Assembly (NCBI GenBank): GCA_027064745.1
Contig: JAMOPD010000087.1
Coordinates: 1-16,867, forward strand
Source of the DNA: Thermococcaceae archaeon
Lineage (GTDB): Archaea > Methanobacteriota_B > Thermococci > Thermococcales > Thermococcaceae
Length of the DNA stretch: 16,867 nucleotides
Reading direction: 5' to 3'
Part shown: positions 7,014 through 14,586 of the stretch, in pieces
Numbering within the stretch: the stretch's first letter is position 1
Layout: each line of letters starts with the position of its first letter
Position numbers and translations under genes: made by a program
The notes under the pieces: model-generated
What the model was told of the DNA's origin: nothing
The model's input: the letters and a program-made list of their open reading frames with translations, nothing else
Database searches by the model: none

Positions 7014-7085
7014 GCCTGAGCGCCTGAAGTTTCCTGAATGCATCTGAGCTTCAGCTTCTTTAAACATCTTCCTGCTTCCTCAACA

Positions 7086-7113
7086 GTGATTGGGAAAGCT
7101 TATAAGTTTCACC
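7086..7113. repeat. 28-bp direct repeat, copy 2 (ZIP gene promoter)
   Basis: Exact copy of 6986-7013. Its TATA core is centred near 7103, about 26 bases before the ATG at 7129, so the ZIP gene would be made from a leaderless message. The flanking bases after the repeat are also partly alike between the copies. Confidence 0.9.
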
Positions 7114-7128
7114 ATCCGAGGCTTAACT

Positions 7129-7922
7129 ATGCTGGAGAACTTCATAACAAATCTTTCCCACTGGATTCTGGGTATATCTGGTGGAAACATTATGTGGGTG
7201 GCGTTTTACGCCGGCCTGTTTGTGGCTTTGATGACATCAATGGGTGCATTTCTTGCTATATTCTCACATCAAATTCCGGAAAAAGGCGTGGATTTCAGCC
7301 TGAGCTTTGCTGCTGGAGTTATGATTGTGGCTGCTTTCACCAGCTTAATCTTGCCGGCTATAGAAAGCACAGGAAGCTTTACTCCAGCAGCTATCGGTAT
7401 AGCTCTTGGACTTCTCCTCATAGCAACCATAGATAAGTATACCCCTCATGAACACCTTGTGAAGGGCTATGAAGGTCCAAAAGAGCTCAGAGATAAACTG
7501 AAAATGGTATGGTTACTGGTTTTTGCATCATAATTCATAACCTCCCCGAGGGTTTAGCAGTTGGGATATCCCTCGTTTATAATCTCGAAGTTGGCCTCGT
7601 AACTGCAATAGCAGTTGGCATACAAGACTTTCCTGAAGGGACGGCCTCGCCGTTCTCCAGAAAAACGCCTGCAACCTATTTTAATGGGAGTCCTCAGTAG
7701 TGTAGTCGGGATGGTCATGGTGCTCCTCGGAGCATATTTCTTCACGCTCTTCGGCTGGATGCTTCCTTATGGCCTCGGCCTGGCAGGTGGGGCAATGCTC
7801 TATGTAACTGTCAAGGAGATGATACCTGAAATCTACAGAAAAGAAGAAAATGAGATTCTCATAACCCTCGGCTTCTTCATGGGTCCTATGTCATGCTGTT
7901 CCTTGACTCAATGCTCGGTTAG
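7129..7922 (+). pseudogene. ZIP family (GufA-like) metal transporter, broken by three frameshifts
   Basis: Joined frames give a protein of about 264 residues, the normal length for a ZIP zinc/iron transporter. It has membrane helices throughout, HNLPEG and IQDFPEGT (the paired metal-binding motifs of helices IV and V), and a C-terminal FLDSMLG. Three single-base changes break it. One base is missing near 7527 (GTTTTTGCA then ATTCATAACCTCC resumes in another frame). One A too many sits in the A-run 7651-7655 (removing it gives RKRLQPILMG). One base is missing near 7883-7886 (family sequence resumes as YVMLFLDSMLG). The loop between PEGTA and RKR is also short. Start ATG 7129 sits where the transcript should begin, so it would be leaderless. 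Three hits in 360 bases amid intact genes favour real decay over reading error. Confidence 0.85.
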
Positions 7923-7958
7923 GGGCTTTGATCAAGTAAGTTGCTGTAGCCCATTTTT
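7923..7958 (+). terminator. Stem and T-run after the ZIP gene
   Basis: GGGCT (7923-7927) can pair with AGCCC (7948-7952), followed by ATTTTTA (7953-7959), right after the stop at 7920-7922. The stem is short with a long loop, so the T-run may be the working part. Confidence 0.4.
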
Positions 7959-7971
7959 ATAGATTTCCTCC

Positions 7972-8532
7972 TTATTTAATGCCGGTTAGGAGCTTTTTGA
8001 CAAGTTCTCTGACTTTTCTGTTGTATTCCGCCCTGCTACAGTCATTGACGAGCATGTAGTCGGCCATGGCTATTACACTCCCTATTCCAAACTTCAGCTC
8101 CTTCCAGTCCCTCTCCTCAAAATCCTCCCAGCTCTTCGGATCATCATGTCTGCCCCTCGCCTTAAGTCTGCTGAATCGCATGTGTGGAGGTGTATGAACG
8201 GCAACAATGATTATCCTCTCCCCCGGAAAGGCGCTCCTGAAGGTTCCGACCTCATCAAGGGAGCGCACACCATCTATCACTACAACAGAACTTTTCTTTA
8301 GGAGTTCCTTCACCCTCTCAACAGTTAGCTTTGCCACGGCATTCTGACCAAGCTCCTGTCTCAGCCTTATGCTAACCTTGGCGACGTTTTCTTTAGTCAG
8401 TTCAAGCCCTCTCTTTAGAGTTTCCTCCCTTACAATGTCTCCCATAGAAACGTGAGGAACCCCATGCTCCGAAAATTCCCTGACAATCCTGCTCTTTCCA
8501 GAACCCGGCATTCCCGTCACGATAACTATCAT
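7972..8532 (-). CDS. UPF0200 family P-loop nucleotide kinase-like protein
   Basis: A 186-residue protein with a P-loop GMPGSGKS at residues 7-14, followed by HVSMGDIVREETLKRGL, LRQELGQNAVAKL, VVVIDGVRSLDEVGTFR, and ARGRHDDPKSWEDFEERDWKELKFGIG. This is the archaeal UPF0200 family, related to adenylate and dephospho-CoA kinases; substrate is not established. ATG 8532 is preferred over GTG 8541 because family members begin MI-x-V-TGMPGSGKS and because the TATA box (8561-8569) puts the transcript start near 8539. UPF0200 and UPF0201 occur as a single fused protein in some archaea, so this and the gene at 6533-6940 probably act together. In this genome a decayed ZIP gene on the other strand lies between them. 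Confidence 0.92.
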   Translation of the reverse strand: MIVIVTGMPGSGKSRIVREFSEHGVPHVSMGDIVREETLKRGLELTKENVAKVSIRLRQELGQNAVAKLTVERVKELLKKSSVVVIDGVRSLDEVGTFRSAFPGERIIIVAVHTPPHMRFSRLKARGRHDDPKSWEDFEERDWKELKFGIGSVIAMADYMLVNDCSRAEYNRKVRELVKKLLTGIK

Positions 8533-8560
8533 AGTGCCCACGCTGAGTTATCCTGATGAG

Positions 8561-8569
8561 GTTTAAAAG
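8561..8569 (-). promoter_or_regulatory. TATA box of the UPF0200 gene
   Basis: Minus-strand CTTTTAAAC is centred at about 8565, placing the transcript start near 8539, seven bases before ATG 8532. This short leader supports the ATG as start over the GTG at 8541. Confidence 0.55.
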
Positions 8570-8639
8570 TTTAACTCTAGGTTTGACGATACTGTCAGGA
8601 TTAGATACAATAATGACAGCTACCAAGCACGCCACATTA

Positions 8640-10808
8640 TCATTTCAGAAAATCATCCAGCGTTCCTTTTCTGGCTTTTTTGGTCTTATCCTTTATCTTT
8701 GGAAGTTCAGCCCCGAAATGCCTGTAAATCGCTTCAAGAACCTTTTTGCCTATTCCCTCAACAGCCAGCAGTTCGCTCGGTCTAGCCCGTATAATATCCT
8801 CCGTTGTTCTAAAACCTGCATTGTAGAGAGCCCTTGCTCTCCTTCTCCCTATCTGTGGAAGTTTAACAAGCTCAAGGAGCTCTTCCCTGACCCCATGCTT
8901 TACTCTGAGGTGCAGATCACTCAAAAACCTCAGGACGTCCTCTTTCGGATCAAAGAGCTTGTAAATTTCTATCAGTGAATACATCAGCCAATCTGCCAAC
9001 TCGAGAATCCTGTATAAATCGCCTGAATCTATTCCATATATCTCCAGAATTCTGGCATCCGAAACCTCGTTGATCCAGTCAAGGAGGAGCTTCGCTGTTT
9101 TTACCTCGCCGAGGAAGCTCTGGAAGTAATAATCCTCCCAGTAAGGAATGCTCTCATAGAGATGCTCCTCCATCTCATAGGCATAGTCCAGATAATCCTC
9201 CATTTCTTTCTTTTTCACTCTCAGGCTTCCCATGTCGGGTGTCGATGCAAGAAGCTGGAAAACTCCGAAGGCGTTTGGATTCTCGTTGAGCTTTGGAATA
9301 GCATCCCTAAATCTTTTGGCTGTCACCGGGTCAATGTAAAGCTGGGAAGTTCTTATTCCAAAGGGTAGGGCCATGAAACGGTCATTAAGGTCCAAATCGA
9401 TGAACTCATTCTCAATGAGGAAATAGACTATTTTCTTAGCCTTTTCTTGCAACGTTTCTATGTTCTTTCTCTGGTGATGATAGAAAGTTTTCTCAAGGAA
9501 ACTAACCAGCTCAGGGAAGCTCTCCACGCCAAAGTTTGTTATCAATGCAAGAATCTGGCTTCTGAAAGCCATTTCATTCGCCAGCATTGAGAAGAGCTTC
9601 TCTGGTTTTCCTCCTATGTATTTCTCCATGAGCTCCTTTGGATCCTCAGTCTTTGCTACTATAATCGCCTCTCCCACCTTGTCATACTTTGGCCTTCCGG
9701 CCCTGCCCATCATCTGCTGTATTTCAAGGACAGGTATGTCACTCCAGCCAAAGTTGGAGTAGCGTTTCGTATCGCGGATTATTACTCTGAAAGAGGGCAG
9801 GTTAAGACCCATAGCTAAAGTAGGTGTTGCTGTTATCGCCTTAAGCCATCCTTCCCTGAAAGCATCCTCAATCAGGATGCGCTCTTTCCTTCCAAGTCCA
9901 GCATGGTGAAAAGCTACCCCCTTCATGAGAACCTCTTTAAGCCTGTCGTTGGTTGGATTGCTCTCAATAGACTCAGCGAGGTCTTTAAGATACCTGATTT
10001 CAGGTTTTGTGAGAAGCCTATAAACCTTTGAGGCCAGATTTAATGCCTCCCTCTCGGCGGAACGGCGTGTATTCACAAAAACCAGAGCTTGTTTTCCGAT
10101 TTTCACAGCGTTTAAAACGAGGGAATCCCACTGAGGTGGAAATCTATCAATCCTGCCATCCTCCCAGAAGAGTTCGCCGTGGGCAAAAACTCCCTTCTTA
10201 AGTTTGACAGGTCTCCATTCGCTCACGACCAGTTCAGCGTTGAGCCATTCGGCAAGCTCTTCAGCATTTCCTATTGTGGCGCTCAGCCCTACTATCTGGG
10301 CTTTATCAAGCATGTGGGAAAGAATCATCTCAAGGGTAGCTCCTCTATCGTAAGAGCCAAGGAGATGGATTTCATCCGCAACGATAAATTTGATATTCCT
10401 AATCCATCCCGCCTTATGCCTCAAAAGAGAGTCAAATTTCTCAGAGGTGGAGATTATGATGTCATATCTCCCAAGCCAACTGTCGGCACTGTCATAATCG
10501 CCTGTTGTCACGGCAACCCTTAGTCCGATGCTCTCCCATACCTTAAATTCCCGGTACTTTTCCTCTGCCAGAGCCTTCAGCGGAACAAGATACACTGCCT
10601 TTCCACCCTCTTTGAGGAGCTTGTTTATCATGGCAATCTCTGCAACAAGGGTTTTTCCGCTTGCCGTTGGAATTGCAAGAACGAGGTTCTTTCCCTCCAG
10701 TACTCCAGTTTTCAGGGCTTCAGTCTGCGGGGGATAGAGCTCATCTATTCCCCTCTCCTTGATGAGCCTTATTATCCTTTCATCAACAGGGAGTTCATCC
10801 ACCTTCAT
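8640..10808 (-). CDS. hel308: ATP-dependent DNA helicase Hel308 (Hjm)
   Basis: A 722-residue superfamily 2 helicase that unwinds forked and Holliday-junction DNA at stalled replication forks. It has YPPQTEAL (25-32), Walker A IPTASGKT (46-53), Walker B DEIH (145-148), GLSATIG (174-180), FHHAGLGR (300-307), TPTLAMGLNLPSFR (328-341) and QMMGRAGRPKYD (365-376), then the ratchet domain and a helix-hairpin-helix part (LPQIGRRRARALYNAGFR, GIGKKVLEAIYRHFG). It ends KGTLDDFLK, which resembles the PCNA-binding tail of Pyrococcus Hjm. I chose ATG 10808 because homologues start M-x-VDEL and because the TATA box at 10836-10843 gives a short leader; an upstream ATG at 10877 would include the promoter. It is divergent from the gene at 10867. 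Confidence 0.97.
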   Translation of the reverse strand: MKVDELPVDERIIRLIKERGIDELYPPQTEALKTGVLEGKNLVLAIPTASGKTLVAEIAMINKLLKEGGKAVYLVPLKALAEEKYREFKVWESIGLRVAVTTGDYDSADSWLGRYDIIISTSEKFDSLLRHKAGWIRNIKFIVADEIHLLGSYDRGATLEMILSHMLDKAQIVGLSATIGNAEELAEWLNAELVVSEWRPVKLKKGVFAHGELFWEDGRIDRFPPQWDSLVLNAVKIGKQALVFVNTRRSAEREALNLASKVYRLLTKPEIRYLKDLAESIESNPTNDRLKEVLMKGVAFHHAGLGRKERILIEDAFREGWLKAITATPTLAMGLNLPSFRVIIRDTKRYSNFGWSDIPVLEIQQMMGRAGRPKYDKVGEAIIVAKTEDPKELMEKYIGGKPEKLFSMLANEMAFRSQILALITNFGVESFPELVSFLEKTFYHHQRKNIETLQEKAKKIVYFLIENEFIDLDLNDRFMALPFGIRTSQLYIDPVTAKRFRDAIPKLNENPNAFGVFQLLASTPDMGSLRVKKKEMEDYLDYAYEMEEHLYESIPYWEDYYFQSFLGEVKTAKLLLDWINEVSDARILEIYGIDSGDLYRILELADWLMYSLIEIYKLFDPKEDVLRFLSDLHLRVKHGVREELLELVKLPQIGRRRARALYNAGFRTTEDIIRARPSELLAVEGIGKKVLEAIYRHFGAELPKIKDKTKKARKGTLDDFLK

Positions 10809-10834
10809 TCCAATCGAGATGAGTGGGGGAAACC

Positions 10835-10845
10835 GTTTTATATGC
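10835..10845. promoter_or_regulatory. Shared TATA box for two divergent genes
   Basis: GTTTTATATGC on the plus strand reads GCATATAAAAC on the minus strand, a good TATA box in both directions. It lies about 27 bases before ATG 10867 (plus, leaderless) and about 32 bases before ATG 10808 (minus, hel308, short leader). No other TATA box is visible in the gap of 58 bases. Confidence 0.7.
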
Positions 10846-10866
10846 TTTTGGTTAAGTTGGAATGCC

Positions 10867-11448
10867 ATGATGAGCATACCCTATCTCGTGTTTGAGGTCA
10901 ACAGCAATCTCTACCTCATCGATGCGCACTTCGTTAAGATAGTTGAAAAAGAGGAAAGGCTGGCTGTTTTAATCAGGCCATATGACATGAGCATTTACTC
11001 AAAAGAACCTCACGGCAGGGCACTGGAACCTCTCCTCAGGATGGATGAGGTTGAGGGATATCTCAAAGAGGCTTTTATCGCATCCTACGAGCACTCTGGA
11101 GAAAAATTCAACGAGAGGCTTAAACACATGAGAAGATGGAACATCTGGAGGTTTCTTGGAATTCCAACAGGACATCAAAGGCACATTGAAAAGGATGAAA
11201 AGCTCGCCGAGGAGAGTAGAGAGGCCATGATGGCACTGACAATCTTCAGAAAGGTTCTCGGGATAAAGAGAAGAGACGAGCTGGATAGGGTCTCAATCAG
11301 ACCAGTAGAATATGTCTACTATGATGTGCTCCTTAAAGGAGAGGAAGTGTTTGACAGATATGGAAAAAAGGACAGGATATACACCCAGCTGATGATGTTC
11401 GATGAGTCCTTTAAAAGGGAATTCCTGAGGAAGTGGGAGAGCAGATAA
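10867..11448 (+). CDS. Conserved-looking hypothetical protein divergent from hel308
   Basis: I do not recognise this family. The 193-residue product is soluble-looking: no signal peptide or membrane helix, many charged residues. It begins with likely beta-strands (PYLVFEVNSNLYLIDAHF, then RLAVLIRPYD), followed by charged helices with RLKHMRRWNIWRFLG and GHQRHIEKDEKLAEESREAMM, and ends SFKREFLRKWESR. Codon use looks like that of its neighbours, with long frame integrity, so it is surely a gene. ATG 10867 or 10870 would both sit at the predicted transcript start; no ribosome binding site is seen, which fits a leaderless message. It shares one TATA box with hel308, so a link to DNA handling is possible but rests on position only. 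The opposing ABC operon ends 27 bases after its stop. Confidence 0.85.
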   Translation: MMSIPYLVFEVNSNLYLIDAHFVKIVEKEERLAVLIRPYDMSIYSKEPHGRALEPLLRMDEVEGYLKEAFIASYEHSGEKFNERLKHMRRWNIWRFLGIPTGHQRHIEKDEKLAEESREAMMALTIFRKVLGIKRRDELDRVSIRPVEYVYYDVLLKGEEVFDRYGKKDRIYTQLMMFDESFKREFLRKWESR

Positions 11449-11475
11449 AATAGAACAAAGAAACAAATAAAGAAA
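11449..11475 (-). terminator. T-rich terminator of the importer operon
   Basis: Reading the minus strand after the last ATPase gene's stop gives TTTCTTTATTTGTTTC and further T-runs through the 27-base gap. This suits archaeal T-run termination. The gap is convergent with the gene ending at 11448. Confidence 0.6.
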
Positions 11476-12450
11476 TCAGGATTTCGCATAAAGCCAACAA
11501 GCAACGTAGTGGTTCTCCTCAACTTTAACAAGAGGTGGTTCTTCCTTTTTGCAAATTTCCTTTGCAAAAGGACATCTCGGGTGGAATCTGCATCCAGTTG
11601 GTGGATTTATTGGACTCGGTGGTTCTCCTTTAACCATCTTTCTCTTGGCTTTGAGCTCCTGAGCAAGCTCTGGGTCGGGAACGGGAATTGCAGAGAGAAG
11701 CATCTGGGTATATGGATGCAACGGGTTCTCGAATATCCTGTCTGAGGGCCCGATTTCAACGAGCTTTCCAAGATACATAACCCCAATCCTGTGGCTCATG
11801 TACTTGACGACACCAAGATCGTGGGAGATGAAGAGGTAGGTAAAGCCGTATTCTGACTGGAGATCCTTTAATGTGTTGAGGATGTTTGCTTGAACCGAAA
11901 CATCAAGAGCTGAGGTTGGCTCGTCGAGGACTATGAACTGAGGTTTTAGAGCCATGAGCCTAGCCAAGGCAATCCTCTGCCTCTGTCCACCTGAAAATTC
12001 ATGAGGATATCTGTACAGATGCATCTCGTTCAATCCAACGCTCTCAAGGAGCTTTACCACGAACTCCTCAGGATCGTCAACCTCAATCCCATGGAATTTC
12101 ACTGGCTCCATTATTATGTCAAAGACCGTCTGTCTCGGATTCAGCGAGGAATAGGGATCTTGGAACATTATCTGTGCCTTTCTCCTGAACTCTTTCATTT
12201 CCTCTTTACTAAACTTCATGACGTTCTTTCCTTCAAATATTATCTCACCTGCAGTCGGTTCTATCAGCCGTAATATCGTTCTCCCGGTAGTTGTTTTACC
12301 GCATCCACTCTCACCCACAAGACCGAATGTTTCTCCTTTGTAGATTTCAAAGCTTATGTCATCAACTGCCTTCACATGACCCTTTGTGAAGAATAACCCT
12401 TTGATCGGGAAGTATTTTTTCAAATGTTTTACCTGAATAACTGGCTCCAT
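11476..12450 (-). CDS. Opp/Dpp-type ABC importer ATPase, DppF/OppF type
   Basis: A 324-residue ATPase, the second of a pair that powers the importer. It has Walker A GESGCGKTT (46-54), Q-loop MFQDPYSSLNPR, signature FSGGQRQR, Walker B FIVLDEP, SALDVSVQA and switch region ISHD. The C-terminal part carries NPLHPYT and a cysteine set (GCRFHPRCPFAKEIC, then a fourth Cys near the end in VACWLY). This is the oligopeptide-ATPase C-terminal domain, and such cysteines hold a [4Fe-4S] cluster in structurally studied relatives. GAGGTGATAAT lies directly before ATG 12450. The gap to the upstream ATPase gene is nine bases. It is last in the operon and is followed by a T-rich terminator. Confidence 0.95.
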   Translation of the reverse strand: MEPVIQVKHLKKYFPIKGLFFTKGHVKAVDDISFEIYKGETFGLVGESGCGKTTTGRTILRLIEPTAGEIIFEGKNVMKFSKEEMKEFRRKAQIMFQDPYSSLNPRQTVFDIIMEPVKFHGIEVDDPEEFVVKLLESVGLNEMHLYRYPHEFSGGQRQRIALARLMALKPQFIVLDEPTSALDVSVQANILNTLKDLQSEYGFTYLFISHDLGVVKYMSHRIGVMYLGKLVEIGPSDRIFENPLHPYTQMLLSAIPVPDPELAQELKAKRKMVKGEPPSPINPPTGCRFHPRCPFAKEICKKEEPPLVKVEENHYVACWLYAKS

Positions 12451-12459
12451 ATTATCACC

Positions 12460-13437
12460 TCAATAGAGATGGCATGCCACAAAGTGACCGTCTTCAATTT
12501 CCTTTAGTTCGGGAACTTTTTTCTTGCAGATCTCCATGGCAAATGGACATCTTGGATGGAATCTACAGCCTCCTGGTGGTGTTATAAGGTTAGGCACTGT
12601 TCCAGGGATAGCATCTAAACGCTCCACCTTTGTCATTGGGTTGGGTACTGCTTTAAGGAGACCTTTTGTGTAGGGATGAAGAGGGTTCTTGAAAATCTGC
12701 TCCACACTTCCTATCTCTGCTATTTTTCCTGCATACATAACGGCAACCCTATCGGCTGTTTCTGCAACAACACCAAGGTTGTGGGTAATAAGGATCACAG
12801 TAGCGTTGTATTTCTTCCTGAGATCATCTATGAGCTCCAGAATCTGGGCTTGAACTGTAACATCCAGAGCTGTTGTCGGTTCGTCTGCTATGAGTATCTT
12901 CGGGCTGTTTGCTATACCTGTACCTATAACAACACGTTGTTTCATACCACCAGACAGCTCATGTGGGTAGTTTTTCACCCTGCTTTCAGGATCTGGAATT
13001 AGGACAGAGCGTAATATATCCACTGCCTTCTGGATGCCTTCCTTTATGCTCTTTACCCTACCATGAACCTCCATTCCTTCAGCGATCTGATAGCCCACAG
13101 TGTAGAGGGGATCGAGTGAGGAATGGGGATCCTGGAATATGTATGCTATTTCACTCCCTCTGATTTCCCTTATTTCCTCCTCGTTGAGCTTCAGAAGGTC
13201 TACTGATCCCTTGTCTGAATGATAAATGACGCTTCCCCTGACTATTCTTCCTGGACTTTCAATGAGCTGTGTAAGGGCCCTGGAGGTGACACTTTTACCA
13301 CACCCTGTTTCTCCAACAAGAGCAAAAGTTTCCCCTTTATACACATCAAATGAAACGTCCTCTATGGCCTTCACTATGCCAGCATATGTGTAAAAGTGCA
13401 CCGTCAAATTTCTAACTTCAAGGATTGGTTCAGACAT
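12460..13437 (-). CDS. Opp/Dpp-type ABC importer ATPase, DppD/OppD type
   Basis: A 325-residue ATPase paired with the one downstream. It has Walker A GETGCGKS (42-49), Q-loop IFQDPHSSLDP, signature LSGGMKQR, Walker B ILIADEPTTALDVTVQA, and ITHN at the switch. NPLHPYT and the cysteine set GCRFHPRCPFAMEIC plus a final Cys in VACHLY repeat the pattern of the partner ATPase. The GSVIYHSDKGSVDLLKL insertion with LLKLNEEEIREIRG is typical of the DppD branch. Its ATG at 13437 overlaps the end of the permease gene upstream by eight bases, so translation is coupled. The role as an importer ATPase is firm; the substrate is not. Confidence 0.95.
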   Translation of the reverse strand: MSEPILEVRNLTVHFYTYAGIVKAIEDVSFDVYKGETFALVGETGCGKSVTSRALTQLIESPGRIVRGSVIYHSDKGSVDLLKLNEEEIREIRGSEIAYIFQDPHSSLDPLYTVGYQIAEGMEVHGRVKSIKEGIQKAVDILRSVLIPDPESRVKNYPHELSGGMKQRVVIGTGIANSPKILIADEPTTALDVTVQAQILELIDDLRKKYNATVILITHNLGVVAETADRVAVMYAGKIAEIGSVEQIFKNPLHPYTKGLLKAVPNPMTKVERLDAIPGTVPNLITPPGGCRFHPRCPFAMEICKKKVPELKEIEDGHFVACHLY

Positions 13438-14575
13438 TGCTCTCAGCCTCCTCGCTCTTCTTAACCTTGAACTCTATGCTCCTTCTCGTCTTTGGATCAA
13501 GAATATCTCTGAATCCATCTCCGAGCAGGTTCCAGCCTAGAGCCACAAGCATGACTAATAAACCTGGATAGAATATCAGCCACCATGCACGTGGGAAGTA
13601 CTGGATTCCATCATACACTATTCTTCCCCAATCCGCTATTGGTGGTGTAGCACCAAGACCAAGGAAACTCAGCCCAGCCTCCATGAGAATGACACCACCA
13701 AAATCAAGGGTAATATAGACCAGTATCGGACCTATGATGTTTGGTAAGATGTGTTTAAACATTATCGTCCTTGAGCTCAGGCCTATGGCTCTGGCAGCTT
13801 CGATATAGAGCTTCTCCTTCTCAGTAAGCGTTGAACCTCTCGTAATTCTTGCATATGCAGGCCACCAAACTATTATCATTGCGAATATCACTGAAAGGAG
13901 ATTTCCGAGGTTTCCAACTTCTCTCCTATCCAAAGCAAAGAGCAGGAGAGTTAGCTTTTCCAGTACAACATGACTCTGAACAAACATCTGAAGTCTCTGC
14001 GGCAGAACTGCGGAGAGTGCTATTGCAAGGATGAGTGCTGGGAATGCAAGGAACATGTCGGTTATACGCATTATGAGCTCGTCTATCTTGCCTCCATGAT
14101 AACCTGCTATGAGGCCGAGTATTATCCCCAGAGGTACTCCGAGGAATATAACGATTATTGATATGACGAAGGATGTTCTGGCTCCATGGAGGAGCATGCT
14201 GAGGAGGTCTCTTCCATAATTGTCAGAACCAAGGGGATAAGTTATGGTTTTGTGAGAGTATGGTAGATATACCGAAGTCCCTGGAGGAGCAGGATACTGT
14301 ACAGTCCAGTTCTCGAGGGAAGGGAAATAGTTGTATTTCCACGGAGCTAAGTGAGGCCCAAATATCCCGAGGAAGATGAAACCTATAACAAGAACAAGAC
14401 CAATTAAAGCTGGAGGAGACCTATTTAGCGCATACAGCATTAATCGCCATTCTTCCATCTTAGACTTATTTTTCTCCTTCCATCCCTTCTTGAACAGAGA
14501 TATGAATGAACCCAATGCATAAACAAACTTGTCAGCAAGCCTGTCGAGAATACCTTTCTTATATTCTTCCTGCAT
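13430..14575 (-). CDS. Opp/Dpp-type ABC importer permease, DppC/OppC type
   Basis: A 381-residue permease, longer than the usual length of about 300. The extra length is in two places: a charged N-terminal extension (about 1-45) with KKGWKEKNKSKMEEWR, and an insertion between membrane helices (about 190-225, LPQRLQMFVQSHVV through RREVGNLGN). The core has GSDNYGRDLLSMLLHGARTS (116-135), the ATPase-coupling EAA loop EAARAIGLSSRTIMFKHILP (259-278), GGVILMEAGLSFLGLGATPP and GDGFRDILDP. GGGGTGATAAA precedes ATG 14575, which lies 11 bases after the stop of the other permease. It forms the channel with the DppB-type partner. Whether the insertion is common to archaeal members I cannot tell here. 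Confidence 0.94.
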   Translation of the reverse strand: MQEEYKKGILDRLADKFVYALGSFISLFKKGWKEKNKSKMEEWRLMLYALNRSPPALIGLVLVIGFIFLGIFGPHLAPWKYNYFPSLENWTVQYPAPPGTSVYLPYSHKTITYPLGSDNYGRDLLSMLLHGARTSFVISIIVIFLGVPLGIILGLIAGYHGGKIDELIMRITDMFLAFPALILAIALSAVLPQRLQMFVQSHVVLEKLTLLLFALDRREVGNLGNLLSVIFAMIIVWWPAYARITRGSTLTEKEKLYIEAARAIGLSSRTIMFKHILPNIIGPILVYITLDFGGVILMEAGLSFLGLGATPPIADWGRIVYDGIQYFPRAWWLIFYPGLLVMLVALGWNLLGDGFRDILDPKTRRSIEFKVKKSEEAESNV

Positions 14576-14586
14576 TTTATCACCCC

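Noticed and set aside
10179..10523. Plus-strand open frame within hel308
   Set aside because: The opposite strand encodes conserved helicase motifs over the same bases.
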